Under the pieces are notes generated by a model, which did not search any database, was not told the origin of the DNA, and saw only the letters and a list, made by a program, of their open reading frames with translations. 64,000 bases of DNA, taken from the NCBI GenBank assembly GCA_905234735.1, contig CAJOJA010000005.1:62001-126000 (forward strand). The letters are read 5' to 3'. Positions 1 through 9,171 of this stretch are shown here, piece after piece. Position 1 is the stretch's first letter. The number at the start of each line of letters is the position of its first letter. The position numbers and the translations under genes were made by a program. The stretch comes from an uncultured Bacteroidaceae bacterium. GTDB taxonomy: Bacteria > Bacteroidota > Bacteroidia > Bacteroidales > Bacteroidaceae.

Positions 1-657
1 TTCATCAGTAACAATGAGTTCACTGCCCTTCTCGGCCGATTCGCTGAGGAGGTCAAGTATGTTCAGAAGCTTGCGGGCATCGCCACCACTGAAACGCAAC
101 AAGGCCTCCGTCTCACGAAGCTCCACCTTCAGTTCGCGCAACACGACATCCTTCTCTATCGCATGCCGGGCCAACTCCAGCAGATCGTCCATGCACAGAC
201 TTTTCAGCACATAGACCTGACAGCGACTCAACAGGGGGCGGATAACCTCGAACGAGGGATTCTCCGTGGTGGCACCGATGAGCGTGATGATGCCCTGTTC
301 GACAGCTCCGAGCAGGCTGTCCTGCTGTGACTTTGAGAAACGATGGATTTCGTCGATGAACAGGATGGGACTGGAGGTATTGAAAAAACGGTTCTGCTTG
401 GCTCTGTCCACCACTTCACGAACGTCCTTCACGCCACTGGTGACAGCCGACAGCGTGTAGAAAGGTGTCTGCAACTGATGGGCTATGATGCTGGCCAATG
501 TGGTCTTGCCCACTCCCGGTGGTCCCCAAAGGATGAAACTCGAGACCCGCCCCGACTCTATCATCCTGCGCAACACAGCCCCCTCACCGACCAGATGCTT
601 CTGTCCGATGTAGTCGTCGAGCGACGTTGGGCGCATTCTTTCTGCCAATGGTTGCAT
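1..657 (-). CDS. rarA: Replication-associated recombination protein A (AAA ATPase), 3' end truncated by window edge
   Basis: Reverse-strand translation MQPLAERMRPTSLDDYIGQKHLVGEGAVLRRMIESGRVSSFILWGPPGVGKTTLASIIAHQL...ILFIDEIHRFSKSQQDSLLGAVEQGIITLIGATTENPSFEV; open to window start, so absent from the ORF track. Confidence 0.93.
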   Translation of the reverse strand, partial: MQPLAERMRPTSLDDYIGQKHLVGEGAVLRRMIESGRVSSFILWGPPGVGKTTLASIIAHQLQTPFYTLSAVTSGVKDVREVVDRAKQNRFFNTSSPILFIDEIHRFSKSQQDSLLGAVEQGIITLIGATTENPSFEVIRPLLSRCQVYVLKSLCMDDLLELARHAIEKDVVLRELKVELRETEALLRFSGGDARKLLNILDLLSESAEKGSELIVTDE

Positions 658-665
658 ATTGATTA

Positions 666-673
666 CAAAGTTA
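666..673 (-). promoter_or_regulatory. TAACTTTG (TAnnTTTG) -7 element for rarA
   Basis: CAAAGTTA on + strand, 8 nt upstream of rarA ATG. Confidence 0.55.
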
Positions 674-680
674 CAAAAAA

Positions 681-708
681 CTTTCAACTTTCAACTTTCA
701 ACTTTCAA
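681..708. repeat. Four perfect tandem copies of 7-mer CTTTCAA
   Basis: Direct reading: ctttcaa x4 between the divergent promoters of rarA and the glycosyltransferase. Confidence 0.9.
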
Positions 709-716
709 CTTTTTTG

Positions 717-724
717 TATCTTTG
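717..724 (+). promoter_or_regulatory. TATCTTTG -7 element of glycosyltransferase gene
   Basis: TAnnTTTG consensus 4 nt before ATG at 729. Confidence 0.6.
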
Positions 725-728
725 TCGC

Positions 729-1829
729 ATGAAGTTGCATGTAGTCTCTTTTCAGGTACCCTTCCCTGCCGATTACGGGGGGGCCATAGATGTGTACTAC
801 AAACTCAAGGCCCTGAAAGAAAAGGGTTATGAAGTCACGTTGCATACTTTCGTCTATGGCAACCGTAGCATGCAGCGTGCATTAGAGAAACTCTGCACAA
901 GGGTCTACTATTATCGCCGTCGCACAGGGCTACGACAGCAGTTCTCAGTGTTGCCCTACATCGTCTCCACACGCCGAAACAAAGAACTGCTCCGACAACT
1001 CTGCCAGGACAATGCTCCCATTCTGTTTGAGGGACTACACACCTGCTACTACCTCGACCATCCGGCACTTGAACATCGGAAGAAAATTGTGCGCATGCAC
1101 AACATCGAACACGAGTACTACTGGCAACTGGCTCTCCAGGCAAAACTCAACTGGCGAGCAGTATACTACCTTGTGGAAGCACTGCGGCTGCGATTCTTCG
1201 AACGCAAGCTACATCACTCTCAGTTGATTTGCGCCATCACCCAGGCCGATGCACAGAAGCTCTCAAAGCGATACACTGATACATCTGTCATTCATCTACC
1301 CTGTTTCTTCGACACCAGTTCCCCACAGACGATAGCAGAAACCCGCAGATTCGTTCTGTACCAAGGAAACCTCAGCGTCGAAGAGAACCATCGGACAGCG
1401 ACGTTCATCCTACGCCAGATTGCCCCACGTTGTCCCGATGTGCAATTTGTAATTGCAGGGCGCGACCCCCACCTGGGAGATGTTCCGCCAAACGTGCAGG
1501 TCGTGCCCAACCCCACCGACTCGGAGTTGGACATGCTGCTGTGTACGGCACGCATTCACCTGATGCTTACCTTCCAACCCACTGGTATAAAACTGAAATT
1601 GCTGAATGCCTTAATCAAGGGACAAGGACATATCATTGCCAATCACGATATGCTCTATGGACACTCGTTAGGACAGTTCTGCGTGAGCGCCGACAAAACC
1701 AGCGAAATTGTCCGCAGCATACAACAACTCATAGACCAGCCCATCGAAGCTTCTGAATTGGAAAAAAGGAAGGAGAACCTACAAAAAATAAAAAAGGCCG
1801 GAATCTCACGACTCAGCCTTTTTCAATAG
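729..1829 (+). CDS. Glycosyltransferase (GT-B fold, family 4-like)
   Basis: MKLHVVSFQVPFPADYGGAIDVYYKLKALKEKGYEVTL N-terminus; ...VIAGRDPHLGDVPPNVQVVPNPTD... GT4-like Rossmann motif. Confidence 0.75.
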   Translation: MKLHVVSFQVPFPADYGGAIDVYYKLKALKEKGYEVTLHTFVYGNRSMQRALEKLCTRVYYYRRRTGLRQQFSVLPYIVSTRRNKELLRQLCQDNAPILFEGLHTCYYLDHPALEHRKKIVRMHNIEHEYYWQLALQAKLNWRAVYYLVEALRLRFFERKLHHSQLICAITQADAQKLSKRYTDTSVIHLPCFFDTSSPQTIAETRRFVLYQGNLSVEENHRTATFILRQIAPRCPDVQFVIAGRDPHLGDVPPNVQVVPNPTDSELDMLLCTARIHLMLTFQPTGIKLKLLNALIKGQGHIIANHDMLYGHSLGQFCVSADKTSEIVRSIQQLIDQPIEASELEKRKENLQKIKKAGISRLSLFQ

Positions 1830-1967
1830 GTATTAGTTTTTAAGGTAAAAAGATTGTTTTAGAATAACTGGTGCAAAATTACCCCTTTTTGCCAAATAAA
1901 TTTGCATGTTATAAAACATATTTCTCATTTCAAGCCTTGAAATATGTGTTTTTTCACTAAAAATGAT

Positions 1968-1975
1968 TACCTTTG
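1968..1975 (+). promoter_or_regulatory. TACCTTTG -7 element upstream of glnS
   Basis: TAnnTTTG consensus. Confidence 0.55.
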
Positions 1976-2018
1976 CACTTAAATAATATGATAATACAAT
2001 ACTATACATATTTATATT

Positions 2019-3821
2019 ATGGCATTTGAAGAACATACTGAAAATACGGAGAAACGCTCACTGAACTTCATTGAGCAGAAAATAGAGGCCGACCTGGCCG
2101 AAGGGAAAAACAGTGGAAGACTGCAAACCCGCTTCCCACCTGAGCCTAACGGCTATCTGCACATCGGACATGCCAAGGCCATTGCAATGGACTTCGGCGT
2201 TGCAGAAAAGTTTGGAGGCGTATGCAACCTCAGAATGGACGACACGAACCCCCAGAAGGAAGACACCGAATATGTGGAAGCCATCGAGAGAGATATCAAA
2301 TGGCTGGGATTCCGATGGGGAAAGGTTTGCTATGCCAGCGATTATTTCCAGGACCTCTGGGATTTCGCCGAGTGGTGCATACTGCATGGACGTGCCTACG
2401 TGGACGAACAGACAAGCGAGGAGATTGCCGCTCAGAAGGGAACGCCCACTGAACCGGGAACCAACTCCCCCTATCGCGACCGTCCTGCCGAAGAAAGCCT
2501 AAGACTCTTCAGGGAAATGAATTCCGGCAATGTGGAACCGGGCAAGATGATTCTCAGAGCCAAGATTGACATGGCCAGCCCCAATATGCACTTCCGCGAC
2601 CCCATCATGTACCGCGTCCTGAACATGGAGCACTGGCGCACTGGCAACAAATGGAACGCCTACCCCATGTACGACTTCACACACGGACAGAGCGACTATC
2701 TGGAGGGCGTAACTCACAGCATCTGCACACTGGAGTTCGTGCCTCACCACGAACTGTACGACCTATTCGTCGCATGGATGAGGGAGTGGGGAAAGGAAAT
2801 CGGGAATGAACAGTTGAATTATGAAGGTCCACGACAGTTCGAGTTTAACAAGCTGAACCTGAACTACACCCTGATGTCGAAACGCAACCTACTGATTCTG
2901 ACAAAGGAAGGTGTGGTGGAGGGTTGGGACGACCCCCGTATGCCAACCATCTGCGGCATCCGAAGGAGAGGCTACAGTCCGCAAGCCATACTGAACTTCA
3001 TTGACAAGATTGGCTACACGACCTTCGATGCCCTGAATGACATCAAGCTCATGGAAGCTGCCTGCCGCGAGGACCTGAACACCCGCGCTATCCGCGTGAG
3101 CGCTGTCGTCGATCCGGTGAAACTAGTCATTGACAACTACCCAGAGGGACAGGTGGAAGAAATGAAGGCCGTCAATAATCCCGAACTGCGCGATGCCGAT
3201 GGCAACACCATCATGGAGGGCAATACACATACGATTCACTTCTCGCGAGAACTCTACATCGAACGTGACGACTTCATGGAAGACGGTGGCAAGAAATTCC
3301 TTCGCCTAGGGCCAGGCAAGGAAGTCCGCCTGAAGAATGCTTACATCATTGCCTGTAGCGACGAGAAGGACGAGCAGGGCAACTACAAATGTATAGAGAA
3401 GGACGAACAAGGCAACATCACCTGCATCCATGCCACATACGACCCAGAAACACGAAGCGGAATGGCCGGAGCCGACCGCAAGATTAAGGGCAAGACGCTG
3501 CACTGGGTAAGCTGTCAGCACAGCATACCCTGCGAAGTCAGGAACTATGACTGCCTGTGGACATGCGAGAACCCGCGCGATGCCATCAAGCAGTACGAGA
3601 AGGAATACGGAGTTCGCGGCATAGATGCCATGCGTCCCTTCCTGAATCCCGAATCGCTCACCATCAACAAGAATGCCTTCATAGAGATGTTTGCCAAGAC
3701 GTTGCCCGCATTCTCCTACCTGCAGTTCCAGCGCATCGGCTACTATAACGTAGACCCAGACAGCTCTCCAGAACATCTCGTCTTCAACAAGACCGTGGGA
3801 CTAAAAGACAACTGGAAGTAA
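2019..3821 (+). CDS. glnS: Glutamine--tRNA ligase
   Basis: RFPPEPNGYLHIGHAKAIAMDFG (HIGH) and LMSKRNL (KMSKS-like) motifs; class Ic synthetase. Confidence 0.96.
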   Translation: MAFEEHTENTEKRSLNFIEQKIEADLAEGKNSGRLQTRFPPEPNGYLHIGHAKAIAMDFGVAEKFGGVCNLRMDDTNPQKEDTEYVEAIERDIKWLGFRWGKVCYASDYFQDLWDFAEWCILHGRAYVDEQTSEEIAAQKGTPTEPGTNSPYRDRPAEESLRLFREMNSGNVEPGKMILRAKIDMASPNMHFRDPIMYRVLNMEHWRTGNKWNAYPMYDFTHGQSDYLEGVTHSICTLEFVPHHELYDLFVAWMREWGKEIGNEQLNYEGPRQFEFNKLNLNYTLMSKRNLLILTKEGVVEGWDDPRMPTICGIRRRGYSPQAILNFIDKIGYTTFDALNDIKLMEAACREDLNTRAIRVSAVVDPVKLVIDNYPEGQVEEMKAVNNPELRDADGNTIMEGNTHTIHFSRELYIERDDFMEDGGKKFLRLGPGKEVRLKNAYIIACSDEKDEQGNYKCIEKDEQGNITCIHATYDPETRSGMAGADRKIKGKTLHWVSCQHSIPCEVRNYDCLWTCENPRDAIKQYEKEYGVRGIDAMRPFLNPESLTINKNAFIEMFAKTLPAFSYLQFQRIGYYNVDPDSSPEHLVFNKTVGLKDNWK

Positions 3822-4909
3822 TGAACGAAGACTACAGCTACTTTCAAGACGAAGAATTTCGCACGTCGCTGGCAGCCTACGAACGTATGCTCACCACCGG
3901 CGAGTCGGCAGAATTGGACTCCGAGACGCTGACGGACATCGCTGAATACTATGCTATGAACCAGCGTATGGACGATGCCGACCGCTGCATCCAGTATGCC
4001 CTGTCGTTCTATCCCGACAGTGTTGACCCGCAGATATTCCTGTCGCGTCAACAAATGTTTTACGGTAACAAAGCGGAGGCTTGGCGCATCTGCAGGGCTA
4101 TAGGAGACCAGAAAGACCGTGAGGTCATATTCCTGCAATCCGAACTCTATTTCTACTTCAATGAAAGCCCGAAAGCTTTCGAACTGCTCATGCATTACTT
4201 CCAGGAACTGGACGAAGAAGAGGCTCCCGAGTTTCTCTACGACAGCATTGCCCTGTGTAAGGACTACGGTTTCGGCAACAAGGCATTGGAATGGGTGCTT
4301 CTCCTGCGCCACGAATACCCCGACTACGTCGAAGCCATTGCACTGGAGGCCGAAATCTACAACTTCCGACAGGAATACCCCAAGGCCATCGCCCTGCTTG
4401 AGGCCAATCTGCCCACGGTCATCTACGACACACAAGCCTGGCAACAGCTGGCCGAGGCCCACCTATGGCTCGAAGAGTATGATGATGCCCTTGAGGCCAC
4501 GGACTACATGCTGGCCATCAGCAAGGACAACGCCGACGGCATCATGCTCCGCGCCAACATCCTACTCGACATGGGTCGCTACGACGAGTCGCACAACTAC
4601 TACACCCGTTTCCTCTCCTATTATCCGGGCGACGACCGTGCCAACTACCTCGATGCACAGTGCCTCATAGAACTTGGAAGATACCAGGAGGCCATACATC
4701 GTTTGGAACGACTGGCCGCAACACCAGGCTATGCCATGCAAGGATACGTTCTCTCCTACCTTGCCTACTGCCACGCCCAGCTGGGCCATGCCGAGCAATC
4801 GCTCCACTACCGCCAACAGGCCGAGCGCCAGCAATTCAACAATCTGGACGAACTCTTCCCAGACATCTATCCCCCTACACCACAGGACGAGGATTCGCTT
4901 CCCTTCTAA
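3821..4909 (+). CDS. Tetratricopeptide repeat protein
   Basis: Repeated TPR-like helices; 1-nt TAATG overlap with glnS. Confidence 0.75.
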   Translation: MNEDYSYFQDEEFRTSLAAYERMLTTGESAELDSETLTDIAEYYAMNQRMDDADRCIQYALSFYPDSVDPQIFLSRQQMFYGNKAEAWRICRAIGDQKDREVIFLQSELYFYFNESPKAFELLMHYFQELDEEEAPEFLYDSIALCKDYGFGNKALEWVLLLRHEYPDYVEAIALEAEIYNFRQEYPKAIALLEANLPTVIYDTQAWQQLAEAHLWLEEYDDALEATDYMLAISKDNADGIMLRANILLDMGRYDESHNYYTRFLSYYPGDDRANYLDAQCLIELGRYQEAIHRLERLAATPGYAMQGYVLSYLAYCHAQLGHAEQSLHYRQQAERQQFNNLDELFPDIYPPTPQDEDSLPF

Positions 4910-4915
4910 ATAAAG

Positions 4916-4960
4916 CAGACGGCAGTGTGCATATATCAGTCACACTGCCGTCTGGCTTTT
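4916..4960 (+). terminator. Rho-independent terminator
   Basis: CAGACGGCAGTGTG / CACACTGCCGTCTG 14-bp inverted repeat followed by GCTTTT. Confidence 0.8.
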
Positions 4961-4975
4961 ATCCAATCTGTTTCT

Positions 4976-5467
4976 TTATCCAATACGCCGTTTGAAGCTT
5001 ACCATCTTGATAGCCGTTATAGCACATTCGTCACCCTTGTTGCCGAGCATCCCTCCAGCTCTCATTTCGGCCTGCTCCATGTCGTTGCAGGTAAGCAAGC
5101 CGTAGATGACGGGGGCATCACCCTGAGCGTTCAACTGGGCCAAACCCTGTGTAGCACCCTGGCAGATATAGTCGAAATGAGGAGTATCACCACGCACGAC
5201 GCACCCGATAGCAATGACAGCATCGAAAACCTGAGACTTAACCATACGCGAGGCTCCAAAGACGAGTTCGAAACTGCCAGGAACAGCAAGCACCGTGATA
5301 TCGGACTCAACGGCCCCATGCTTTATCAACGTGTCGTGAGCTCCCTGCAGGAGGGCTCCAGTAATCTCTCCGTTCCATTCCGATACGACAATGCCAAATC
5401 GCATACCCTGAGCCGATGGCACGGTTTCGGGGTCGTAGTCGGACAGATGATGGAATGCTGTGGCCAT
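4976..5467 (-). CDS. ribH: 6,7-dimethyl-8-ribityllumazine synthase
   Basis: [12 protein letters not shown]...[25 protein letters not shown]...[11 protein letters not shown]...[16 protein letters not shown]; start placed at internal Met. Confidence 0.93.
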   Translation of the reverse strand: MATAFHHLSDYDPETVPSAQGMRFGIVVSEWNGEITGALLQGAHDTLIKHGAVESDITVLAVPGSFELVFGASRMVKSQVFDAVIAIGCVVRGDTPHFDYICQGATQGLAQLNAQGDAPVIYGLLTCNDMEQAEMRAGGMLGNKGDECAITAIKMVSFKRRIG

Positions 5468-5480
5468 AGGACTGCCTTGC

Positions 5481-6146
5481 TTACTTGACGCGCTGGATGT
5501 ACTTGTCAATCTCCTGTCCCTGAGCGGAAGCACGGTAGTTGTCACGAACCTGCTCGTAGAGCTTCAGAGCCTCGTCAGACTTACCCTGCGACTCCAGAAG
5601 TTCGCCAGCCTGTACGAGATAGAGGGGTGAAAGGACGGTGTTGTCAGCCTTCTTGGCTGCCTTCTTCAGAGTCTCGATGGCCTTGTCGGTCTGTCCCAGC
5701 TCTGCATAAACGTTGCCCAGTGCACCGATAGCGGCAGGACTAATCATCTCATCGTCCTTGGCACTGAAATCCTTCAGATACTTTTCAGCATCCTCGAACT
5801 TACCCGTCTGAGCGTATGCCAAACCAGCATAAAGCTTGGCCAGGTTGCCAGCCTTCGTGCTGCTATACTTCTTAGCTACCTCAACGAGGCCCAGCACCTG
5901 CTGGCCATCGCCATTCAGGGCCTTCTCGAAGTCACTCTTCTGGAACAGCTGCTCACAGGGATAGAGAGCCCCAGCGGCCTTCTTGTTCTGACCTTCAAAA
6001 TAATAACTTGAGGCCACTGCTGCGCAAACGCACACCAATAAGCCCAAGACACAAATCCCAATCTTCTTCAGATTCTTCTGAATGAAGCTTTCTTCCAGGG
6101 CAGCCTCTTGCTCGGCACCCTGCTTCTTAATGTTCTTTTCTGCCAT
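5481..6146 (-). CDS. Membrane-anchored TPR protein (YfgM-like)
   Basis: N-terminal TM ([22 protein letters not shown]) plus TPR repeats. Confidence 0.65.
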   Translation of the reverse strand: MAEKNIKKQGAEQEAALEESFIQKNLKKIGICVLGLLVCVCAAVASSYYFEGQNKKAAGALYPCEQLFQKSDFEKALNGDGQQVLGLVEVAKKYSSTKAGNLAKLYAGLAYAQTGKFEDAEKYLKDFSAKDDEMISPAAIGALGNVYAELGQTDKAIETLKKAAKKADNTVLSPLYLVQAGELLESQGKSDEALKLYEQVRDNYRASAQGQEIDKYIQRVK

Positions 6147-6240
6147 AACTTTATTTTGTTTTATTGAATATCGTGCATAAAATCGTGCAAAGATACGAAA
6201 TAATTACGAATTATGAATTATGTATTACAAATTATTTTTG

Positions 6241-6248
6241 TACCTTTG
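6241..6248 (+). promoter_or_regulatory. TACCTTTG -7 element of recF
   Basis: TAnnTTTG 8 nt before ATG at 6257. Confidence 0.55.
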
Positions 6249-6256
6249 CGTTTGAA

Positions 6257-7357
6257 ATGGTATTAAAGAGGCTTTCCATACTAAATTATAAGAATATTGC
6301 CCAAGCCGATTTAGAGTTATCGGCGGGCATAAACTGTTTCATCGGACAGAACGGCGAGGGCAAGACGAACTTGCTGGACGCCATCTACTTCCTGTCGATG
6401 TGCAAAAGTTCAACCACGAACGTTGATTCTGCCTGTGTGCGTCACGACCAGGAGTTCATGGTTCTACAGGGCGGCTACGAGCGCGAAGACGGGACTCCGG
6501 AGGAGATTTATTGCGGACTAAAGGTCGGACAAAAGAAAGTCTTCCGTCGGAGCAAGAAAGCCTACCGCAGGCTGACAGAGCACATCGGACTAATCCCTAT
6601 CGTGGTAGTCAGTCCGTCGGACAGCGACCTCATCAGTGGAGGCAGCGAGGAACGTCGCCGTTTTCTGGACATTGTCATCTCGCAGTGCGACCCCCTCTAC
6701 ATTGAGGCCCTGATGCGCTACAACAAAGCCCTTCAGCAACGCAATGCCCTGCTGAAGATAGAAGATGCGGAACCAGATCCAGAACTGCTCGCCTTGTGGG
6801 AAGAAGCTATGGCTCGCGAGGGTGAGTATATCTTCCAACGACGCACCGAGTATGTGGAACGCCTGATTCCCGTTTTCCAACGTTACTACACCACTATTGC
6901 ACAAGGAGCCGAAACCGTAGGACTACGCTACACCAGCCACTGCCAACGAGGTCCTCTGCTGGAGGTCATACAACGCGACCGCCATCGCGACAGGGCTGTC
7001 GGCTACTCCCTTCACGGAGTGCACAAGGACGATTTGGAGATGACGCTGGACGGATACCCCATCAAGCGCGAAGGCAGTCAGGGGCAGAGCAAATCATTCC
7101 TCATCGCCCTGAAGCTGAGCCAATTCGACTTTCTCCGACGCACGGGCAGCCAAACGGCTCCCATACTATTGCTTGACGACATCTTCGACAAACTGGATGC
7201 AACGCGAGTGGAACAAATCGTCCATCTCGTCTCCGGCGAAGACTTCGGACAAATTTTCATTACCGACACCAATCGCGACCATCTGGACCAGATTCTGCGC
7301 CTGATGCCTGGCGAGCACCGATTGTTTCACGTCATGGATGGCACCTTCCAATTATGA
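6257..7357 (+). CDS. recF: DNA replication/repair protein RecF
   Basis: MVLKRLSILNYKNIAQADLELSAGINCFIGQNGEGKTNLLDAIYFLSM; SQGQSKSFLIALKL signature; start moved to internal Met. Confidence 0.95.
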   Translation: MVLKRLSILNYKNIAQADLELSAGINCFIGQNGEGKTNLLDAIYFLSMCKSSTTNVDSACVRHDQEFMVLQGGYEREDGTPEEIYCGLKVGQKKVFRRSKKAYRRLTEHIGLIPIVVVSPSDSDLISGGSEERRRFLDIVISQCDPLYIEALMRYNKALQQRNALLKIEDAEPDPELLALWEEAMAREGEYIFQRRTEYVERLIPVFQRYYTTIAQGAETVGLRYTSHCQRGPLLEVIQRDRHRDRAVGYSLHGVHKDDLEMTLDGYPIKREGSQGQSKSFLIALKLSQFDFLRRTGSQTAPILLLDDIFDKLDATRVEQIVHLVSGEDFGQIFITDTNRDHLDQILRLMPGEHRLFHVMDGTFQL

Positions 7358-7644
7358 AGCGCACGAACACGGAATTGTTGAGGAACGTCATTCTCAGATA
7401 CCTGCGCGAGGAAGGTCTGGAAACACCCCTGAACGAGCACCGGGCCATACTTGCCTGGCCCAAAGTGGCCGGTCCGGCCATTGCCCGAGTGACGGGCGAC
7501 GTCTCGTTTCGGCAAGGAACACTGTACGTGAAAATACTTCGACCCGCTCTGCGACAAGACCTCATGATGGGGCGTACGCAACTGGCCCAGCGTATCAATG
7601 GAGAGGTTGGTGCTCAGGTGGTTCAGTCCATCGTCTTTTACTAA
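7354..7644 (+). CDS. DUF721 (DciA-like) protein
   Basis: LAWPKVAGPAIARVTGDVSFRQGTLYVKILRPALRQDL; located directly after recF. Confidence 0.8.
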   Translation: MKRTNTELLRNVILRYLREEGLETPLNEHRAILAWPKVAGPAIARVTGDVSFRQGTLYVKILRPALRQDLMMGRTQLAQRINGEVGAQVVQSIVFY

Positions 7645-8162
7645 AGACAAAGACCGTCAACACACACGTCGTGAGGCTCAGAGGGGATAGAGTCCAGAAT
7701 TTGGAAGGGAAAACAAACACCTAACTTATAGGTCTTCGGAAGACGAGGCAGCAAACGGTCGTAGTATCCGCGTCCGCGACCCAATCGATGACCGTCGCCG
7801 TCGAAAGCCACACCTGGAACAAGCGCCAGTTCAATCTCCGAATAACGCTGCAGGGGGAAGTCCTCGCCTATGGGTTCCTGAATGTGGAAAGCCCCCTCCT
7901 GCATTTCTGCATCACCCCGATATTGACGCAGCACCAAATCGTTGCCCACGACAACGGGCAGCAAGAATACTTTAGGTTCAGAGAAAAGTTCATCCAGCCG
8001 GGGTTCGTCGGGCAGTGCATGATAGAGCAGAACCGTATGGGCACTCTGCCACACTGCCGTCTGGCGTATGGCACGACAAACGGATTCGGACCACACCGGA
8101 AAGTGCTCGACATAGCCCGACTTCTGCCGACGCATGAACTGGCGCAATTCCTGTTTCGTCAT
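7641..8162 (-). CDS. 5-formyltetrahydrofolate cyclo-ligase
   Basis: VPGVAFDGDGHRLGRGRGYYDRLLPRL motif. Confidence 0.9.
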   Translation of the reverse strand: MTKQELRQFMRRQKSGYVEHFPVWSESVCRAIRQTAVWQSAHTVLLYHALPDEPRLDELFSEPKVFLLPVVVGNDLVLRQYRGDAEMQEGAFHIQEPIGEDFPLQRYSEIELALVPGVAFDGDGHRLGRGRGYYDRLLPRLPKTYKLGVCFPFQILDSIPSEPHDVCVDGLCL

Positions 8163-8632
8163 CAGAAGTTTTTCTTGAAGCTACGAGCTATCTCACGGCG
8201 GTCTTCCTTCTCCTTCAACGTCTCGCGTTTGTCGTACTCCTTCTTACCGCGAGCCACAGAGATGTTGAGTTTTGCACGTCCGTTTTCATCAATATAGAGC
8301 AGCGTGGGCACGATACTGAAGCCGGGAGCCTTGACCGCCGAAGCCAACTTGCGTATTTCGCGGCGGTTAAGCAAGAGCTTGCGGTCGCGTCGCTCCACAT
8401 GGTTATTATACGATCCGTGTTCGTAGTGTGCAACATACATATTTTTCACCCACACCTCCTGGTTGATGATGATGCAGTATGTATCCACGAGGCTCGCCTT
8501 GCCTGCACGTATGCTCTTAATCTCGGTACCTGTCAGCACGATACCAGCCGTGTACTCGTCCAATAGCAGGAAGTCGAAAGCCGCCCGCTTATTCTTGATG
8601 TTTACCTTACTTACAAATTTCTTTTCTGCCAT
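8162..8632 (-). CDS. smpB: SsrA-binding protein
   Basis: [56 protein letters not shown]-like tail. Confidence 0.96.
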   Translation of the reverse strand: MAEKKFVSKVNIKNKRAAFDFLLLDEYTAGIVLTGTEIKSIRAGKASLVDTYCIIINQEVWVKNMYVAHYEHGSYNNHVERRDRKLLLNRREIRKLASAVKAPGFSIVPTLLYIDENGRAKLNISVARGKKEYDKRETLKEKEDRREIARSFKKNF

Positions 8633-8633
8633 A

Positions 8634-9149
8634 TCACCTTCTCAACTCAGCAAATAATTCGATATGTCCGTCAATATAGTTTGCCACCCTACCGGTGACC
8701 TCCTCCTCCATTTCTATGAAGCGGTCATCCAAGTCGTCGAAAGCCTCGTACTGTTCGTACAAAGCCATGAATTCGTCATCACTCATATCAGCAGTCAAAG
8801 CCTCACCGTATTGTTCGTAGAGCCGACGTCCGTCGTAGACCAGATTACAGAAGTCACGTGCCCCCCAAAGTCGCATGGCCTTGGCAAAGGGGTTGAGAAA
8901 GATGAAGGGGCCATAGCCGTTGTGAATGAGCTGGATGAAGCCACCCTCCATGACCTCCGTGCGAAATATATGGTAGGCCAACAGCGTTATCTGGTCGGCA
9001 GAGAGTTGCGACATGCTATCCTGAGTCAGCTGTCCGCCTACGGCATCCAGGGTTCGTTCGGCAAAGAGGTTCACAAAGGCCTCAAATCCCTTCTGGGCAG
9101 CAACCATTATATCTTGTTCGTCGATGACTATTTCCATAGGACATTCCAT
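8634..9149 (-). CDS. DMP19-family (DUF4375-like) protein
   Basis: [42 protein letters not shown]. Confidence 0.6.
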   Translation of the reverse strand: MECPMEIVIDEQDIMVAAQKGFEAFVNLFAERTLDAVGGQLTQDSMSQLSADQITLLAYHIFRTEVMEGGFIQLIHNGYGPFIFLNPFAKAMRLWGARDFCNLVYDGRRLYEQYGEALTADMSDDEFMALYEQYEAFDDLDDRFIEMEEEVTGRVANYIDGHIELFAELRR

Positions 9150-9171
9150 GTATTACTTATATTATACTTCG

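Noticed and set aside
3743-4462. 239-aa minus-strand ORF opposite glnS end/TPR gene
   Set aside because: Shadow ORF; the plus-strand genes are clearly coding.
8050-8064. 15-nt exact match CACACTGCCGTCTGG to the terminator arm at 4941-4955
   Set aside because: Lies inside the 5-formyl-THF cyclo-ligase coding sequence with no second arm; most likely chance similarity.
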